From Pseudoalteromonas ruthenica (GTDB lineage: Bacteria; Pseudomonadota; Gammaproteobacteria; Enterobacterales; Alteromonadaceae), in contig NZ_CP023397.1 of NCBI RefSeq assembly GCF_008808095.1, positions 186,001 through 250,000 on the forward strand: 64,000 nt of DNA, written 5' to 3'. Below, one piece after another: positions 42,935 through 52,279 of this stretch (position 1 is the first letter of the stretch; each line of letters opens with the position of its first letter). Below the pieces are notes generated by a model, which saw nothing but the letters and a program-made list of their open reading frames with translations, was not told where the DNA came from and searched no databases. Made by a program: the position numbers and the translations under genes.

Positions 42935-43819
42935 ATGTTTCGTCGTTATTTTTCGGTGACTAAACCGGGGATCATCATCGGCAATCTTATCTCTGTGGCG
43001 GGGGGCTTCTTGCTGGCCGCACGCGGCGAGATAGACAGGCCACTTATGCTGGCTACGCTCATGGGGCTCTCGTTGGTGGTGGCCTCGGGGTGCGTTGTAA
43101 ACAATGTTATTGACCGTGACATTGATGCCAAAATGGCGCGCACCCAAGGCCGCGTCACCGTCACCGGCGAAATATCGGCGTCGGCGGCACTGCTCCACGC
43201 CTTGGTATTGGCGGTATGTGGTTTTGGCGCATTAATCTACTACACCAATACCTTGGCGGTGGGCTTTGCTGCCTTTGGCTACATCATCTACGTGGGCGTA
43301 TACAGCTTGTATATGAAACGTCACTCCGTGTACGGCACCCTGGTTGGCAGCCTCTCTGGGGCGGTGCCTCCGGTGGTGGGGTATGGCGCCGTCAGCGGCC
43401 AATTTGATGCAGGGGCAGCCATTTTGTTGCTGATGTTTTGCCTATGGCAGATGCCGCATTCCTATGCCATTGCGATTTTCCGTTATCAGGATTACCGCGA
43501 CGCCAATATTCCGGTGCTCCCGGTGGCAAAGGGCTTAGCTAGAGCGCAGCGGCATATTGTTTTCTACATTGCTTTGTATGCCTTGGTGGTCATGCTATTG
43601 CCGCTCGGTGGCTACACCGGGCTCGCCTTTATGGCGGTGGCGTGCACGACTAGTTTTTGGTGGTTGCTGATGGCCTTGCGTGGCTATCGCCGCGATATTG
43701 ATATGCATGGCTGGGCACGCCAAGTGTTTGCCTTTTCCATTGTTAATATCACCGTGTTGAGCATCACCATGGCTGTGGACTATCACGCTGCCAATCCACA
43801 GTTGCTGGTGCTTAATTAG
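42935..43819 (+). CDS. cyoE: Protohaem IX farnesyltransferase (haem O synthase)
   Basis: A 294-aa UbiA-superfamily prenyltransferase that converts haem B to haem O for the oxidase. The prenyl-diphosphate motif [18 protein letters not shown] (about 70-87) and the second block [28 protein letters not shown] (about 124-151) match E. coli CyoE closely. The ATG at 42935 gives the family start [17 protein letters not shown]; a GTG two codons earlier is in frame. It is the last gene of the operon, followed by a strong terminator. Confidence 0.96.
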   Translation: MFRRYFSVTKPGIIIGNLISVAGGFLLAARGEIDRPLMLATLMGLSLVVASGCVVNNVIDRDIDAKMARTQGRVTVTGEISASAALLHALVLAVCGFGALIYYTNTLAVGFAAFGYIIYVGVYSLYMKRHSVYGTLVGSLSGAVPPVVGYGAVSGQFDAGAAILLLMFCLWQMPHSYAIAIFRYQDYRDANIPVLPVAKGLARAQRHIVFYIALYALVVMLLPLGGYTGLAFMAVACTTSFWWLLMALRGYRRDIDMHGWARQVFAFSIVNITVLSITMAVDYHAANPQLLVLN

Positions 43820-43851
43820 CACCTTTTAGCAGCATTTTCCCAAAGTTAACC

Positions 43852-43875
43852 AAAGGCCCGTAAGGGCCTTTTTTC
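43852..43875. terminator. Bidirectional terminator between cyoE and the HDAC-like gene
   Basis: A perfect 8-base stem AAAGGCCC / GGGCCTTT with a GTAA loop is followed by TTTTCTT on the plus strand, with A/T-rich sequence on the other side. It closes the convergent cyo operon and HDAC-like gene. Confidence 0.85.
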
Positions 43876-44784
43876 TTATAGTTGTGCAGCCTGCTCAACC
43901 ACAATGGCATGGCGTGCCGCTAGGCGTTCATGGTCTTTATCGTAGCCGCCGCCAATTACCGTAGCCACTGGGGTATTGTGCTGTGCACAGCGCTTGAGCA
44001 CTAAGCGATCACGTTGTGCGATCCCCTGCCAGCTGACATCCAGCTTACCTAGGCCGTCTTGCTGCCAGATATCAACGCCGGCGTCATACAACACTAAGTC
44101 GGGGTTTAGGCTGTCGAGCAAGTGCTTTAGGGTGTCATCGACCACTCCGAGGTATTCGTCATCGCTTATGTGATTGGCAAGACCGATGTCCAAATCACTG
44201 GGGGATTTGCGAAACGGGAAGTTCTTTTCACAGTGAATGGAGCAGGTAAAAGCATAGGGTTGATGTTGCAGCAGCGCGGCGGTGCCATCGCCTTGGTGTA
44301 CATCAAGGTCAAAAACCAACACATTGGTCACTTCGCCACTATTAATCAGCGTTTGCGCCGTGAACGCTAAATCATTAACCATGCAATAGCCAGAGCCAAA
44401 GTCATAATGAGCATGGTGAGTGCCCCCTGCCAAATGGCAAGCCACCCCATGAGCAAGGGCAAGGCGGGCTGTTTTCAGTGTCCCCAAAGGCGCGGTGAAG
44501 GTACGCGCCATTAAGTTGTGTGACCAGGGTAGGCCGATACGGCGCATCGCTTTGGCATCTAAACGGTTATGCCATAGGTCATGCACATAGTTATCGCAGT
44601 GAATTAAGCTGAGATCATCCGGGGTTCCGAGCGGCGGTTGCTCAAGGTTATCACCGACCAAGCCTAGGCCTTTTACATGATGGTACAGGCGCGCAAACTT
44701 GCTCATCACAAAGCGATGATTGGGGTCAAAGCTAAACGAGTAATTGGGGTGATAAACCAAAGGTAAATGCGGATTCAAGGCCAT
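43876..44784 (-). CDS. Histone-deacetylase-family (AcuC-like) hydrolase
   Basis: A 302-aa zinc amidohydrolase of the class II HDAC/acetylpolyamine/AcuC superfamily. The charge-relay block GGTHHAHYDFGSGYCMVND (about 120-138) and the zinc ligands in VFDLDVHQGDGT (about 155-166) and YDAGVDIWQQD (about 235-245) are intact, as is the GGGY near the C-terminus. Bacterial members deacetylate proteins such as acetyl-CoA synthetase, polyamines or other amides; the substrate here cannot be told. It is a single gene convergent with cyoE and divergent from the ZnuD-like receptor. Confidence 0.9.
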   Translation of the reverse strand: MALNPHLPLVYHPNYSFSFDPNHRFVMSKFARLYHHVKGLGLVGDNLEQPPLGTPDDLSLIHCDNYVHDLWHNRLDAKAMRRIGLPWSHNLMARTFTAPLGTLKTARLALAHGVACHLAGGTHHAHYDFGSGYCMVNDLAFTAQTLINSGEVTNVLVFDLDVHQGDGTAALLQHQPYAFTCSIHCEKNFPFRKSPSDLDIGLANHISDDEYLGVVDDTLKHLLDSLNPDLVLYDAGVDIWQQDGLGKLDVSWQGIAQRDRLVLKRCAQHNTPVATVIGGGYDKDHERLAARHAIVVEQAAQL

Positions 44785-44886
44785 ACAGCAAACAGACTTA
44801 GCGATAACGAGAAGTTAAGCGTAACGAAAGAACCTAGAGTTTGTCTAATTTCCTTGAAAAGGAACTATCATTGTGATGATAATGTT

Positions 44887-44903
44887 ATGTTGTATCATAA
44901 CTT
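44887..44903 (+). promoter_or_regulatory. Candidate Zur box upstream of the ZnuD-like receptor
   Basis: ATGTTGTATCATAACTT fits the gammaproteobacterial Zur core (ATGTTATANTATAACAT) with three mismatches, and lies 12 bases before the receptor start, where bound repressor would block transcription or early elongation. Under zinc limitation Zur would leave. The match is by eye. Confidence 0.6.
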
Positions 44904-44915
44904 TTATAGTAAATC

Positions 44916-47177
44916 ATGAATCTTTCACTTTCTCTTATCTCCTTAGCGTTAGCCAGCAGCCACAATGTTAGTGTTGCCATTGAGCACATTGAAGTCAGTG
45001 GGCAGCATCAACTTCCTTCTGCAAGCAGCGAATTGATTGGCGCAAATATTGAACTCAATGGTGCCCAATTAAACGAGTTAAAAGCGCCTACACTCGGCGA
45101 CACCCTTGATACACTGCCAGGTGTGAGCGCAAGCCACTTTGGCCCCTCTGCTAGTCGTCCACAACTCAGGGGGTTCGGCGCTCAACGTGTGGCCTTAGCG
45201 ACCAATGCGATGGCTGTGCGTGATATGTCTTCTATCAGTGCGGATCAACTCGTGCCGATTGAGCCTTTCTTTGCCGACAATATCCGTGTGATTAAAGGCG
45301 CCACTGCGGTGATCCCTTTTGGCGGTGAGGCGATGGCAGGCGTTGTCGATGTTGATGATAGCCGTATTCCTAAACAACTAAGCGCTTGGCAAGCGCAAGA
45401 AAAAGTCGAATTGCAAAGTGGCTACAATAGTGCCAGCTCATTGCTAGCGCAAACTCAAGGGCAGCAACAAGGATTCGCCTTTAATGCCAATATCCTTGTG
45501 CGTCAACGAGGTGATTACAAAGTGCCAGACAGCGCCAAGGCACCGGTGTGTGCAAGCTGGTCAGAGTTAGTGACCGATGTGCGCCTAGCCGACCACTGTC
45601 AGGTTAAATTAGCGTCGCCGCAGTGGCAGTTTAATGGTGAAAAATGGGTTGATATTACCCCCATTGATGAGCAGATAATTAGTCACTATGGCCTCAATGA
45701 CCAAGGGAAAGTTAGCAACTCTAGTAGCTATCAAACCTCTGGCTCAATTGGCGGAAGCCAGCTATTTTCAGAGCATCAAGAGCTCGGGTTTGCATACAGC
45801 TTTGGTAAAGCTAACCGAGGGATCCCTGGGTTTATGCATCTAGGGTCTGCGACGGCCCCAAAAGTAGGTCAAGCAGCGGATATTCGCATTTACTCTTCTT
45901 TTCATCGTATTGATGGCCGCTACAGTCAACACTTCAATACCCAAAGCTACCTAGACTACCTTGAAATTAATGGCTTTTATTCTCAACAAAGAGATGACGA
46001 GACGTTAGCTGGCACCTCCGTTAACCTGTTCGAAGTAGATGCTTTGCAACTCAACCCACGAATTGGCTTTACATGGCAAGACCAAGCACCGGCCTCGATA
46101 GGGTTACAAATAGAGCGCAGTGAACACCGAGGCGAGGGGAGCGATAATTATTTGCCTGAGATCGAGGGCAAACGAGAGGCGCTGTATTTACTTCAAAACC
46201 TGCACTTGCAAGCATTGCAATTGCAGTTTGGCGCAAGGTATGACCATATTCAATATAAGCCGAATCTTGAAGGGAGTTATGTGCCCGGGCGTGGCCAAGG
46301 AGCAAACGTGCAGGAACGTGAGTTTCACTTGCAAAACTACAGTGTAAGCATGAATTATCATCCCGTGCCTATGTGGTCCTTGCATGCTAGCTACACTGAT
46401 GCGCAGCGTGCACCTGCAATTAATGAGCTCTACGCAAGTAACCCCCATTTGGCTTTATTAATTGAAGAGCAAGGCAATACGCATTTAAATGTCGAACAAA
46501 ACCGAGCGTTAGAATGGGGGACGCGCGTTACCTTGGGTGACCTACAATTGGCGGCGACATGGTTTGATAATGAATACACCGACTTCACTTATCTAGGAAA
46601 TACTGGCGTAAACAGAGGGGGTGTGTATGTTCAAGAGTGGCGTCAGGCTGATACCGATAATCAAGGCTATGAAATTACTTTAGATTATTCATATACCTTT
46701 ACAGACTGGGGCGTAATAACGCTATCTGCTTTCACAGACAGTGTAAAAAATACGCCTCGCTATCAGTTTGATGGCAGCTACGATCCTTTTGAACTAGATA
46801 ACTTCCTAAACCCAGATAAAGCACAAGAAGATGAATATTGGCGGCGCACTATGGAAGGAGACAGCATACCTAAAACTCCAGCGAATAGAACGGGCCTAAA
46901 GCTAGGTTGGCAGTATGATGGCTTGCGATTTACTGTAAATTACACACATCATGACAAACAACAAAATGTCGGTAAGCATGAAAGGCCTTCATCAAGCTAT
47001 GCCTTGTTAGGTTTTGATGCCAGTGTTGTGCAATCTTGGTTAGGAGATAGCGGGGAATTATTTGTCAATATCGATAACATCACTGATGAAGATGCCCGTG
47101 CGCACCAAAGTTACTTACGCTTTATTGCTCCATTGCCAGGTCGCAGCATAGCCCTTGGATTGCGAGCGCGCTTCTAA
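44916..47177 (+). CDS. ZnuD-like TonB-dependent receptor (zinc uptake)
   Basis: A 753-aa outer-membrane receptor: short signal peptide without basic residues (MNLSLSLISLALASSHNVSVA), a plug with LGDTLDTLPGVSASHFGPSASRPQLRGFGAQR (about 61-92) and IRVIKGATAVIPFGGEAMAGVVDV, and a barrel ending LPGRSIALGLRARF. The GPSASRPxxRG motif is typical of ZnuD, the zinc piracy receptor of Neisseria, and its relatives. A candidate Zur box just upstream and a MerC-like gene with its own candidate box just downstream support zinc as substrate. A haem or other siderophore substrate is less likely because no haem or iron genes are near. Confidence 0.85.
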   Translation: MNLSLSLISLALASSHNVSVAIEHIEVSGQHQLPSASSELIGANIELNGAQLNELKAPTLGDTLDTLPGVSASHFGPSASRPQLRGFGAQRVALATNAMAVRDMSSISADQLVPIEPFFADNIRVIKGATAVIPFGGEAMAGVVDVDDSRIPKQLSAWQAQEKVELQSGYNSASSLLAQTQGQQQGFAFNANILVRQRGDYKVPDSAKAPVCASWSELVTDVRLADHCQVKLASPQWQFNGEKWVDITPIDEQIISHYGLNDQGKVSNSSSYQTSGSIGGSQLFSEHQELGFAYSFGKANRGIPGFMHLGSATAPKVGQAADIRIYSSFHRIDGRYSQHFNTQSYLDYLEINGFYSQQRDDETLAGTSVNLFEVDALQLNPRIGFTWQDQAPASIGLQIERSEHRGEGSDNYLPEIEGKREALYLLQNLHLQALQLQFGARYDHIQYKPNLEGSYVPGRGQGANVQEREFHLQNYSVSMNYHPVPMWSLHASYTDAQRAPAINELYASNPHLALLIEEQGNTHLNVEQNRALEWGTRVTLGDLQLAATWFDNEYTDFTYLGNTGVNRGGVYVQEWRQADTDNQGYEITLDYSYTFTDWGVITLSAFTDSVKNTPRYQFDGSYDPFELDNFLNPDKAQEDEYWRRTMEGDSIPKTPANRTGLKLGWQYDGLRFTVNYTHHDKQQNVGKHERPSSSYALLGFDASVVQSWLGDSGELFVNIDNITDEDARAHQSYLRFIAPLPGRSIALGLRARF

Positions 47178-47227
47178 CTCATCGTCGGGGGGCGTTTAAG
47201 CCCCTCGTACATACTGTCAGATAAGCA

Positions 47228-47587
47228 CTATACACACAGTGGCTTGGCTTTTTTTAACAACCAAAAATTGCGTAGATGCGCAGCCATCAGCAATAAACTG
47301 CCGACAACGGAGAAAAGCACCTCTAAGCTTGGCACAAATAACGCGGTGCCAAGCAGCGACAAGCCAATCAACGCGAGCAGTAACGGCAGTGGTTGATGAT
47401 GTTGACGCAACCCCTGAGGAAGAGCCCACAGCGCCAAGGCTGCAATAACGAGGAAAAGTCCTTGATGAATGCGCTCTGAGAACAAAAACTGCCCTAAAAT
47501 AGATGTCGATATCAAAAAGCCTGCGGGCAATACAATGCAATGGACTAGGCAAAAAGCACTGAAAAAAATAGCTAATTTATCTTTCAT
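47228..47587 (-). CDS. MerC-domain membrane protein
   Basis: A 119-aa inner-membrane protein with four hydrophobic segments and the MerC signature: FFSAFCLVHCIVLPAGFLI near the N-terminus, where the C-x3-C pair (C14, C18) could bind a thiophilic metal. MerC proteins move Hg(II) in mer operons, but isolated MerC-domain proteins also appear under Zur control; no mer genes are here. AAGGGAGGACCT precedes the ATG at 47587; an in-frame start at 47608 overlaps the candidate Zur box and was rejected. It is convergent with the ZnuD-like receptor. Confidence 0.82.
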   Translation of the reverse strand: MKDKLAIFFSAFCLVHCIVLPAGFLISTSILGQFLFSERIHQGLFLVIAALALWALPQGLRQHHQPLPLLLALIGLSLLGTALFVPSLEVLFSVVGSLLLMAAHLRNFWLLKKAKPLCV

Positions 47588-47606
47588 AGGTCCTCCCTTA
47601 AATTTC

Positions 47607-47629
47607 AAGTGTTATATTATAATATTTTC
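47607..47629 (-). promoter_or_regulatory. Candidate Zur box upstream of the MerC-like gene
   Basis: The minus strand reads GAAAATATTATAATATAACAC, a near match to the Zur consensus (GAAATGTTATANTATAACATTTC) with conserved TTATAATATAACA. It ends 20 bases before the start codon. This is the second such site within 2.8 kb; AT-richness could produce a chance match to part of it. Confidence 0.6.
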
Positions 47630-47737
47630 TGCTGTATTGATATCTTCGCATCTTCAAAATAAATCGACGCTCAGCTATTGAAATTCATCGGCGTGTCCCA
47701 ATTTAAATTTGAACGGCTATTCAAAAAAGGAGTGACT

Positions 47738-48766
47738 ATGTCATTATCAAACCGCCAGATCGTATTGAACTCTCGCCCTGAAGGTGAGCCCGTAGCAGAT
47801 AACTTCCGCCTGCAAGAGGTGGACGCCCCGAGAGCGAAGCAAGGGGAAATGCTGCTGCGCACGATTTATTTATCTCTTGATCCCTATATGCGCGGGCGCA
47901 TGAGCGACGCCGAGTCTTATGCCGATCCTGTGGCTATCGATGAGGTGATGGTCGGTGGTACGGTCTCCCAGGTTGTTGAATCTCATATTGAAGGATTTAA
48001 AGCAGGGGACTGGGTACTATCAATGAATGGCTGGCAAGATTACGCCATCAGCAATGGTGAAGGCGTTATTAACCTAGGCTCCCAGCCACAAAACCCGTCT
48101 TATGCTTTAGGTGTTTTGGGCATGCCAGGATTTACCGCTTACATGGGGCTACTTGATATTGGCAAGCCACAAGCGGGGGAAACCGTTGTGGTTGCTGCGG
48201 CCAGTGGCGCGGTAGGTGCTAATGTCGGGCAAATCGCCAAGCTAAAAGGGGCAAAGGTTATTGGTATCGCCGGTGGCGCGCAAAAATGCAGTTATGTTAA
48301 AGATGAACTCGGCTTTGACGCCTGCATCGACCACAAATCCGATGACTTTGCTGAGCAATTAGCCAAGGTTTGCGACAGCGGTATTGATGTGTATTACGAA
48401 AATGTTGGTGGCAAAGTGTTTGACGCCGTATTGCCGTTATTAAATACCGGTGCGCGTATTCCTGTGTGTGGCCTTGTGTCGCAATACAATGCCACCGAAT
48501 TACCGCCGGGGCCTGACCGCTTATCATTGCTGATGGGGAAAATCCTTACTAAACGTATGACCATGAAAGGGTTTATCATTTTTGATGATTACGCTCACCG
48601 CTATGAAGAGTTTGCCACCGACATGCAAAAATGGGTGCAAGAGGGAAAAATTAAGTATAAGGAACACCTAATTGAAGGGCTAGAAAATGCACCTGAAGGC
48701 CTCAATGACGTCCTAGCAGGGCGTAACTTTGGCAAAATGGTGGTTAAAATAAACAACCCTGAATAA
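47738..48766 (+). CDS. NADPH-dependent CurA/MDR-family reductase
   Basis: A 342-aa zinc-less medium-chain dehydrogenase/reductase of the CurA/prostaglandin-reductase group, which reduces activated alkenes (alkenals, curcumin-like enones). The N-terminus MSLSNRQIVLNSRPEGEPVADNFRL, the LSLDPYMRGRMSD motif (about 45-57), the nucleotide-binding VVAAASGAVGANVGQIAKLKGAKVIGIAGG (about 151-180) and YYENVGGKVFDAVLPLL are family markers. A longer frame starts at 47678; AAAAGGAG before the ATG at 47738 decides. Single-gene unit. Confidence 0.92.
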   Translation: MSLSNRQIVLNSRPEGEPVADNFRLQEVDAPRAKQGEMLLRTIYLSLDPYMRGRMSDAESYADPVAIDEVMVGGTVSQVVESHIEGFKAGDWVLSMNGWQDYAISNGEGVINLGSQPQNPSYALGVLGMPGFTAYMGLLDIGKPQAGETVVVAAASGAVGANVGQIAKLKGAKVIGIAGGAQKCSYVKDELGFDACIDHKSDDFAEQLAKVCDSGIDVYYENVGGKVFDAVLPLLNTGARIPVCGLVSQYNATELPPGPDRLSLLMGKILTKRMTMKGFIIFDDYAHRYEEFATDMQKWVQEGKIKYKEHLIEGLENAPEGLNDVLAGRNFGKMVVKINNPE

Positions 48767-48777
48767 CGGCAAAGCGA

Positions 48778-48816
48778 GCCGAGGCGCTTGCCTCGGCGTT
48801 AAAACGCTAATGCTTT
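48778..48816 (+). terminator. Terminator after the CurA-like gene
   Basis: A perfect 8-base stem GCCGAGGC / GCCTCGGC with a GCTT loop is followed within about 14 bases by a T6 run. It separates the gene from the convergent lipoprotein gene. Confidence 0.6.
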
Positions 48817-50735
48817 TTTAGTTGTCGTAGTGAGTTTACAGCGGTGTTGGAAACTGAGTCAGATTCACTATTCGTCCAACCACCATAGTATGATGAATAA
48901 TTAAAAATGGTACTCTCGGCCCCTGTTGATAAGGGTGTGAGGCTTTGTACATAAGTAAAGAGGTTATCAGCGTCAGCTCTTTTTACTAAGCTTAAACACT
49001 CGGCAAAGTTCGTTGCCTGCGAGCAAGAGTCGTACTCTATGAAAACCACTCGGCTATCGTGAACTCCCCAAAAGTGTGTTGTCTCCTCACTCAATTCAAC
49101 TTCATCGAGAGGGCCATCGGCTAGCAGCCTGTATCCTAAAGTACCGTCACTGTGGAAGACAGAATAATAAACATCACTTTTATAGTATGCATCAGTAATA
49201 TGCTCATACACTCCGGCGAAGCTTTGCACTGAAAGCGGCTGTTGCTCTTGTATTGCTATAAATGGGGTTACCCACTTTGGACTTTGGCTCATATCAGATG
49301 CTATCAGGGTATCGCCCTTATGATTTTGAAAGAAGGCGACTTCGACTTCGCTTTCTTGATAGTTCAAAGTGAGTTGATTTGGCCCTATTTCATAGGTAAC
49401 GGGGAGTTCATATGGTTCTTCTGCATGTGGAACAGTAAAAGGGATAGTGAGCTCTGTGGCAGTATCGAAGATTACTTCAACAGCCTTCAAAAACACAGTG
49501 TCATTAATAATATGTTCGCCCACGAGGCGGCCAATATATTTATCTCCAAAAGATAAAGCAGGAGGAGCAACTTGGTTTAACCGGTACTGGGCACTTAATG
49601 AAGCATAATCCGTCAGTAGGGGCGCCAACCCATCGAAATCATCCACACTATGCCCATCAAGTGAAGATAATACTTCTCCACTGTGCACAATGTCATAGAC
49701 GATGAAATTATCATCAATGAATAGAGGCTCTACATAATTGACATTACGGCCTAAGGTGATTTCCTTAATGCCGCCAGAAGTTTTTTTATAAAAATGCTGT
49801 GAGAATATTACGTCTGCTTTGTCACTGTAATAAGAAAGCGGGCCATTTATAATAACTTCGTTAACATCTAAAATTTCACCATCATATGTACCAACTATAC
49901 CTGCCGATTTATAATACTGATTAGGCAGATAAAATTTTGCCTCTAAGTTGCTTTCGGTATTGATCTCTAGCTGACCCAAGGAAGACGAACCAAGGACCAA
50001 TTCATCAGTGGAATAAGCCTTCTCTACAGAAGGAGCCGAGCGTTTGGCCATATTAACAGTGTAGTTTTGCTCTAGCCCCTCGACATGGATACGCAGTTGC
50101 GAGTCAGACTCAGCGACGGCGCGCAGCGTTGCAGCTTGTTGCTCACGCTCGCAGTATGGGCCACACAAAGCGGGGTCAACAGCTAAGTTCACAGCGGTCG
50201 CACTATTGTTTAACTCATAGTCAAACTGCTTCATAGTGTCATCAATAATTAGCGCGCCAGCATCATAGCCATTAAACACAATATTAAAGTCATTAGTGCT
50301 GTTTGACCAAGCACCACGCAGTTCAGCGCGACTCAGACTGATATCATCACGCCACTGCTCGGGGTTGTCATCTACTTCAACGGTTAAAGAATAGGCTTGG
50401 CTAAGCTCACCGTCGGAAACGTTCAGTGCTAATTCGTGACTGCCAATATCAAAAAAATCCGGTGCCAACGTTAACGTGGCGGTATTCTCGCTAAGGTCCA
50501 CAGTGACCCATTGTGGTTTGTCTTCAATGGTAAAGGTGAGCGCATCACTTTCGTTGTCGCTCATCTCTAGCGTGACCGTGGTGCTTTGCAAAGCTTTAAC
50601 CGTGTTGTTGGCAACACCACTGAGCGATGGGGCTGTGTTTTGTGGCTGTGAAGGAGTATTTTCTGAATCAGAAGAGCTGCCACCGCAGCCAAAAAGAGAC
50701 AGTGCAATAGCACTACAAAGAAGCGAATGTTTCAT
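48807..50735 (-). CDS. Large lipoprotein with cadherin-like domain
   Basis: A 642-aa lipoprotein (lipobox LFGC, C17, followed by a GGSSSDSE spacer). Residues about 33-123 form an Ig/cadherin-like domain (APSLSGVANNTVKALQSTTVTLEMSDNESDALTFTIEDKPQWVTVD...LALNVSDGELSQAYSLTVEV). The remaining 500 residues are beta-rich, acidic and unrecognised, with a Cys pair (LCGPYC) near residue 182 and another (CSQATNFAEC) near residue 582. There is no catalytic signature. It may be a surface binding or adhesion protein. It lies 26 bases downstream of the four-gene biosynthetic operon on the same strand, so partial co-transcription is possible. Confidence 0.75.
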   Translation of the reverse strand: MKHSLLCSAIALSLFGCGGSSSDSENTPSQPQNTAPSLSGVANNTVKALQSTTVTLEMSDNESDALTFTIEDKPQWVTVDLSENTATLTLAPDFFDIGSHELALNVSDGELSQAYSLTVEVDDNPEQWRDDISLSRAELRGAWSNSTNDFNIVFNGYDAGALIIDDTMKQFDYELNNSATAVNLAVDPALCGPYCEREQQAATLRAVAESDSQLRIHVEGLEQNYTVNMAKRSAPSVEKAYSTDELVLGSSSLGQLEINTESNLEAKFYLPNQYYKSAGIVGTYDGEILDVNEVIINGPLSYYSDKADVIFSQHFYKKTSGGIKEITLGRNVNYVEPLFIDDNFIVYDIVHSGEVLSSLDGHSVDDFDGLAPLLTDYASLSAQYRLNQVAPPALSFGDKYIGRLVGEHIINDTVFLKAVEVIFDTATELTIPFTVPHAEEPYELPVTYEIGPNQLTLNYQESEVEVAFFQNHKGDTLIASDMSQSPKWVTPFIAIQEQQPLSVQSFAGVYEHITDAYYKSDVYYSVFHSDGTLGYRLLADGPLDEVELSEETTHFWGVHDSRVVFIEYDSCSQATNFAECLSLVKRADADNLFTYVQSLTPLSTGAESTIFNYSSYYGGWTNSESDSVSNTAVNSLRQLKKH

Positions 50736-50761
50736 GTTTATTATTTAAATCCTTGTTGATA

Positions 50762-51604
50762 TTAGCAAGATGAGTCGCGCAGCTGTTCCAAGCGTGCGTA
50801 CATATACTCGGTAAAAAAGCCATGCATTAAAAAGCGTTGGCTGAGGTTCCATGGCCCAACTAAATACAAAGGATGTTTGTTGTAAGCCATTTCGGTGAGA
50901 TTAGGTTCGCCAATCATTTGGCCAATGCGAATAGCCATAGATTGGTCTAGGTTAAAGCCATTAATGGCGTCGCGGTATTCGTCGCGTTTGAGCAGTAAAC
51001 AAAACAGGCACATAAACAGTGCATGAGCACTTTCAAAGTCTAAAAACTGGCTCCAGCGCTTTTCCACCTGAAAATCATCCATATTAACCATTTGCCAATG
51101 GCGCCAATCAAGCTCAGTTTTAGGCTTTGATAGCGGTTGCCAATGCCCGAGCTGAGCAAAGGCTTTAAACAAGCACTGATCATGTTCAACAAAGCTGGCA
51201 TGGCGCATATCATCAATGGTTTTTGGGTACAGCGGCACTGGCTCAACATCGGCTTTATCACTATTGGCGATAATAAAATTCAAGATGTTAGACTCGGTGG
51301 CGTAGTGGCGCAAAATCAGCAAATTAGCCTCCACACTTACAAAGTGGCGACAAAACCAGCAAATCAGCTTTTGTAGTAGTCCATGGGCACTAAATTGGGG
51401 CAGCGGTAAGCGTTTAAATAACCACACCAAATGCAGCAATATAGCGAAAAGCCCTTGAAAAAGCGGGCGCACTAACCAGCGCAGCGGGTTGTTTAAGTCT
51501 TTAAGCCATAAATCCACAGCCGCCTGCTCAATGGGGATGGAATTATCAACGGCCAGCGCTTGCAACAGCGCTGAGTGGTGCTTATTGGCGCTATTATTAG
51601 CCAT
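50762..51604 (-). CDS. Unknown protein of the ketosynthase/diiron operon
   Basis: A 280-aa protein whose function I do not recognise. Residues about 40-65 are hydrophobic (WLVRPLFQGLFAILLHLVWLF) and may be a membrane anchor or hydrophobic helix; FCRHFVSVEANLLILRHYATESNILNFI (about 90-117) and VEHDQCLFKAFAQL (about 144-157) look like conserved family blocks, possibly of a DUF6999-type family. The ATG at 51604 has GGAGGAAG upstream and overlaps the end of the diiron gene by 8 bases, so translation is coupled. The open frame extends upstream to 51643, but inside the previous gene. It is the last gene of the four-gene unit. Confidence 0.7.
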   Translation of the reverse strand: MANNSANKHHSALLQALAVDNSIPIEQAAVDLWLKDLNNPLRWLVRPLFQGLFAILLHLVWLFKRLPLPQFSAHGLLQKLICWFCRHFVSVEANLLILRHYATESNILNFIIANSDKADVEPVPLYPKTIDDMRHASFVEHDQCLFKAFAQLGHWQPLSKPKTELDWRHWQMVNMDDFQVEKRWSQFLDFESAHALFMCLFCLLLKRDEYRDAINGFNLDQSMAIRIGQMIGEPNLTEMAYNKHPLYLVGPWNLSQRFLMHGFFTEYMYARLEQLRDSSC

Positions 51605-52277
51605 CGACTTCCTCCAATTGCAGGGCATAAAGGCGGGCGACAACCTTGGCGGTGCGTAAAATAGCTTGCACTTGAGACTCGTTTTGACATACCCGGTCGA
51701 TTAATTGATAAAGCTTTTCTAAATGGGCATCGTCATTTTCGCCGTGGTAGCGCATAAAGCGAGTGTATTCACCCTCTAACGCGACACATTGTTCTATTTG
51801 CTTTGCCCAATCGCTGGCCATCTTGTGGCCTAGGCCTTCAATGATCCACATCGCGCCTATCATATCCACCGGGTTGGGCTGCGAGCCGCGATACATTAAA
51901 AACGCATGCAAGGCTTCGCTACCGGCGTTGCGAGGGGCATTGAGAATATCGTCAAGTTGGCCGCCGGTGGCAAGGTAATCTTGCTCTAAAACCTCGTAAT
52001 CGCGGTGCTCTTCTTGGGCATGGCCAATGACCACGGCGCGCACATCGGCATAGTCCCTATCAAAGCTTGAAGCGGTGCGAGTGATCCAACGGGCTCCCTC
52101 AACCACCTGCTGGCGTAAATTTAGGAGTAATTTTTGGTAGTCGTGCACAGTAAACTGACCACGCTGTAGGCGCGCAATTATGTCGACACGCCCAAGTTGG
52201 CGCTCAAAGTCGAACCAAATGCGCATTAGCCCTTGCAGGCACTGTTGGCCGTGCTCACTTAATACATAGTGTTCCAT
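51597..52277 (-). CDS. Haem-oxygenase-like diiron oxidase candidate
   Basis: A 226-aa all-helical protein resembling the haem-oxygenase-like diiron oxidase/TenA fold ('iron-containing redox enzyme'). Possible metal ligands are E60, E90 and H91 (in AQEEHRDYE), E147, H151, H178 and the D182/H185 group of HGENDDAHLEKL, the last resembling the D-x2-H close of these enzymes. Relatives perform unusual oxidations (UndA fatty-acid decarboxylation, N-oxygenation). It lies 2 bases after the ketosynthase stop and overlaps the unknown gene downstream, so it probably oxidises a product of the ketosynthase. Exact chemistry is unknown. Confidence 0.72.
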   Translation of the reverse strand: MEHYVLSEHGQQCLQGLMRIWFDFERQLGRVDIIARLQRGQFTVHDYQKLLLNLRQQVVEGARWITRTASSFDRDYADVRAVVIGHAQEEHRDYEVLEQDYLATGGQLDDILNAPRNAGSEALHAFLMYRGSQPNPVDMIGAMWIIEGLGHKMASDWAKQIEQCVALEGEYTRFMRYHGENDDAHLEKLYQLIDRVCQNESQVQAILRTAKVVARLYALQLEEVDG

Positions 52278-52279
52278 GT

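Noticed and set aside
47228..47587. Mercury resistance (mer) locus
   Set aside because: Only a MerC-like protein is present; there is no merR, merT, merP or merA, and the promoter resembles a Zur site instead.
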